The notes under the pieces are model-generated. The model was not told the DNA's origin, ran no database searches, and was given only the letters and a program-made list of their open reading frames with translations. Shown here one piece after another: positions 15,812 through 17,577 of a stretch of 17,577 nt of DNA. Numbering within the stretch: position 1 is the stretch's first letter; each line of letters begins with the position of its first letter. The translations under genes were made by a program, and so were the position numbers. Location of the stretch: contig CAMWLX010000027.1 in the NCBI GenBank assembly GCA_947175225.1, positions 1 to 17,577 on the forward strand, written 5' to 3'. This DNA comes from an uncultured Porphyromonadaceae bacterium (GTDB lineage Bacteria; Bacteroidota; Bacteroidia; Bacteroidales; Muribaculaceae).

Positions 15812-15833
15812 AATTCATAATGCATAATTAGCT
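15812..15833. repeat. A/T-rich dispersed repeat at the tamL 3' end
   Basis: One copy of AATTCATAATGCAT followed by AATTAGCT, beginning one base after the tamL stop codon. Same family as 5034-5066 and 8821-8849, again abutting a gene end. Confidence 0.65.
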
Positions 15834-15865
15834 GTGCGGTGAGGATATGCGAAATTTGATAAAAA

Positions 15866-15944
15866 CTTGGAAAAACGGCAAAAATGCACAAAATAATCTT
15901 GGAAAAACGGCATTTTTAACACAAATTTCCTTGGAAAAACGGCA
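15866..15944. repeat. Three 15-bp iterons at exact 32-bp pitch
   Basis: CTTGGAAAAACGGCA occurs identically at 15866-15880, 15898-15912 and 15930-15944. Each 17-bp spacer is A/T-rich and differs in sequence; 32 bp is about three helical turns, so all copies face the same side of the DNA. The pitch is not a multiple of three, so this is not a coding repeat. The third copy contains the TTG of the downstream promoter's -33 element, so a protein bound here would be expected to block or recruit RNA polymerase. Confidence 0.85.
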
Positions 15945-15961
15945 GAAAATACCTATCTTTG
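15931..15961 (+). promoter_or_regulatory. Promoter of the AAA/DUF4143 ATPase gene
   Basis: TTG (15931-15933, inside the third iteron), a 20-bp spacer and TATCTTTG (15954-15961) match the Bacteroidetes -33/-7 pattern. The start codon follows 28 bp after the -7 box, giving a short leader of about 20 bases. Confidence 0.75.
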
Positions 15962-15989
15962 CGTCTAAATACGTAATAACAATCCATTT

Positions 15990-17339
15990 ATGTTGCTGAC
16001 CCGAAAACTTACCGATTTCCTGACTGATTTTTATGCAAATCAGAAGACAGCCCTAATGTTGACAGGAGCGAGACAGACTGGAAAAACCTTTGCCATTAGA
16101 GAGCTTGGAAAATCCTACAAGTCATTTATTGAAGTTAATTTCATAAAGTCGCCGGAGGCAATCAATCTGTTTAAGAATGTCTATTCTGCTGAGGAAATAT
16201 TGCTTCGGTTATCAGCATTTACGGATTATCCCCTTATCAAAGGAGATACGCTTATCTTTTTTGATGAAGTGCAGTGTTGTGAAGATATAGTGACGGCTAT
16301 TAAGTTTTTAGTCGATGAAGGAAGTTATCGGTATGCACTTAGCGGATCATTACTTGGAGTAGAACTCAAAGATCTTCGGTCGGTTCCTGTAGGCTATATG
16401 AGTGTAAAGGAGGTGTATCCTCTCGACTTTGAGGAATTTCTGATTAATGCAGGAGTTGCACCGAGGATATTCCGGCATCTAAGGAAATGTTGGGAAGACA
16501 TAACTCCGGTAGATGAAGTTGTCCACGAAAGGCTTATCAACCTTTTTCGGTTGTATTCTATTGTTGGAGGGATGCCGGCAGCTGTAGAACGCTATCTGTC
16601 TACAAATGATCTAAATGTAGTAGTCCAAACGCAAAAGGATATCATCTCTCTTTATAAAAAGGATATATCCCAATATGCGACAAAAGATAAGTTAAAAATA
16701 AAGGAAATCTTCAATCTCATACCCTCCGAACTTGATGCGAAGAATAAGCGCTTTATCCTAAAGCGACTTAATGAGCATGCGAAGTATGACCGTTATCAGA
16801 ACGATTTCTTATGGCTGAGCAATGCCGGTGTGGCTATTCCTGTCTATAACGTGTCTGAGCCTCGGTTGCCTCTCAAACTTGCTGAGACCAGAAATCTCTT
16901 TAAGTTGTTCTCCAACGATGTGGGGCTGTTGGCTGCCCAATATGCGGACTCGCTGAGAATTTCAATCCTTTCGGGCGATATCGATGTCAATTTTGGAGCA
17001 ATATTTGAGAATGCTGTGGCGCAGGAGTTGTTATGCCATGGCATCAATCCATATTATTTCAATAGCAAACGCATGGGGGAACTTGATTTCGTGATCGCAG
17101 GACGAGACTCCGTAATACCTATCGAAGTAAAATCCGGGAAAGACTACGAACGACATAATGCTCTCCGTAATGTGCTTGAATGTAAGGAATATGATATTGA
17201 GAAGGCCTATGTCTTATGTCACGGCAACATGAAATCAGATGGGCGTATCATATATGCTCCCATCTACATGACTATGTTCATTACCCCTGCTGTTTTGGAT
17301 TCAGGGAAATACATTATGGATCTATCAGGCCTTCAGTGA
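15990..17339 (+). CDS. AAA-family ATPase with DUF4143 C-terminal domain
   Basis: P-loop ATPase of the AAA_14/DUF4143 type, a family common and multicopy in Bacteroidetes and archaea, of unsettled function. The 449 residues show Walker A GARQTGKT (26-33), Walker B LIFFDEVQ (88-95), a sensor-like YALSGS (115-120), the family block PLDFEEF (144-150), and a C-terminal DUF4143 region. The latter has GELDFVI (363-369) and VIPIEVKSGK (375-384), an E-x-D ... E-x-K arrangement like PD-(D/E)XK nuclease folds (Glu364, Asp366, Glu379, Lys381). Length is normal and the frame intact. It stands alone behind its own promoter with three iterons. Spot checks look more A/T-rich than tamL, which together with family behaviour hints at acquisition. 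Candidate roles include defence, DNA processing or toxin-antitoxin-like control; none is shown. Confidence 0.9.
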   Translation: MLLTRKLTDFLTDFYANQKTALMLTGARQTGKTFAIRELGKSYKSFIEVNFIKSPEAINLFKNVYSAEEILLRLSAFTDYPLIKGDTLIFFDEVQCCEDIVTAIKFLVDEGSYRYALSGSLLGVELKDLRSVPVGYMSVKEVYPLDFEEFLINAGVAPRIFRHLRKCWEDITPVDEVVHERLINLFRLYSIVGGMPAAVERYLSTNDLNVVVQTQKDIISLYKKDISQYATKDKLKIKEIFNLIPSELDAKNKRFILKRLNEHAKYDRYQNDFLWLSNAGVAIPVYNVSEPRLPLKLAETRNLFKLFSNDVGLLAAQYADSLRISILSGDIDVNFGAIFENAVAQELLCHGINPYYFNSKRMGELDFVIAGRDSVIPIEVKSGKDYERHNALRNVLECKEYDIEKAYVLCHGNMKSDGRIIYAPIYMTMFITPAVLDSGKYIMDLSGLQ

Positions 17340-17367
17340 CACTCATTTCTCCATTTTTCACAATAGG

Positions 17368-17451
17368 CCCATCTTATATACAACGGAGCCTCTGAAGTAT
17401 TATGAGAAAGGCTATAACAGAGATTTGATAAAATCTTAATTATAAGATGGG
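17368..17451. repeat. Long-range inverted repeat downstream of the ATPase gene
   Basis: CCCATCTTATA (17368-17378) and TATAAGATGGG (17441-17451) are perfect 11-bp inverted copies with 62 bases between. The right arm can also pair locally, ATCTTA (17433-17438) with TAAGAT (17443-17448). This could be a structured 3' region, a transcript end, or the remnant of a small inverted-repeat element. No ORF is inside. Confidence 0.55.
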
Positions 17452-17548
17452 TAAATCAATGTATTTCAGTTATATATTCAATTCCTTAAACAGTTTTTAA
17501 TTAAGAGTCTGTATGTTTTAACCGTAAGCATTAACAGAAGTACACCTT

Positions 17549-17577
17549 TTGGAGGTTGTAGTTAGGTTGTAATTTTG
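17549..17577 (+). promoter_or_regulatory. Outward promoter at the window end
   Basis: TAATTTTG (17570-17577) matches the -7 consensus, with TTG (17549-17551) 18 bp upstream, slightly closer than usual. It would drive a plus-strand gene beyond the window. The rest of 17340-17577 holds only the inverted repeat; no gene was seen. Confidence 0.5.

Noticed and set aside
15866..15944. Short CRISPR-like array (three repeats, two equal spacers)
   Set aside because: Repeats are only 15 bp, spacers 17 bp and A/T-rich, there are no cas genes, and the last repeat forms part of a promoter; an operator is more likely.
17340..17577. Possible small gene or structured RNA gene in the final intergenic region
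   Set aside because: Only very short frames (for example 15 codons from 17447) and no tRNA-like or known riboswitch pattern; just the inverted repeat and an outward promoter are supportable.

Overview
The window looks like chromosomal DNA from an anaerobic gut-type Bacteroidales. The family could be Muribaculaceae, but that is only an impression. The evidence is Bacteroidetes-type promoters (TAnnTTTG -7 boxes, some with a TTG about 20 bp upstream), weak or absent Shine-Dalgarno sequences, a lipidated TamA homologue (TamL), RF2 with an SPY recognition motif, and A/T-rich intergenic repeats. No tRNA, rRNA, complete insertion sequence, phage gene or CRISPR array was seen.

Left block (1-5025, minus strand). 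Transcription runs from a long-chain acyl-CoA synthetase (stop and next start overlap as ATGA) into a CBS-domain sugar nucleotidyltransferase, then obg, then a GlsA/PlsC-like acyltransferase. The acyltransferase ends early: two in-frame stops interrupt it, and family-like sequence continues past them to the window edge. A hairpin-forming repeat lies just after the stop of the nucleotidyltransferase and again after obg.

Centre (5193-8829, plus strand). A clear promoter drives topA, followed 63 bp later by prfB (RF2, no programmed frameshift). prfB converges on the next minus block across a long A/T-rich hairpin.

Minus block 8955-13326. Transcription order is xseA, HAD phosphatase, rnpA, yidD, GH3-family acyl-adenylating enzyme, with small gaps or overlaps. 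xseB is not beside xseA, and rnpA/yidD are separated from rpmH and yidC.

Right block (13375-17577, plus strand). tamL is divergent from xseA, and both have a TAnnTTTG box only 4 bp before the start codon, suggesting leaderless transcripts. It is followed by a lone AAA/DUF4143 ATPase whose promoter carries three identical 15-bp direct repeats at exactly 32-bp pitch, the last overlapping the -33 element. This is the least explained and most interesting signal here. The window ends in an inverted-repeat intergenic region and a promoter pointing out of the window.

Most genes are housekeeping (GTPase, topoisomerase, release factor, RNase P protein, exonuclease VII). The novelty lies in the intergenic repeats, the promoter architecture, the broken acyltransferase and the ATPase cassette.
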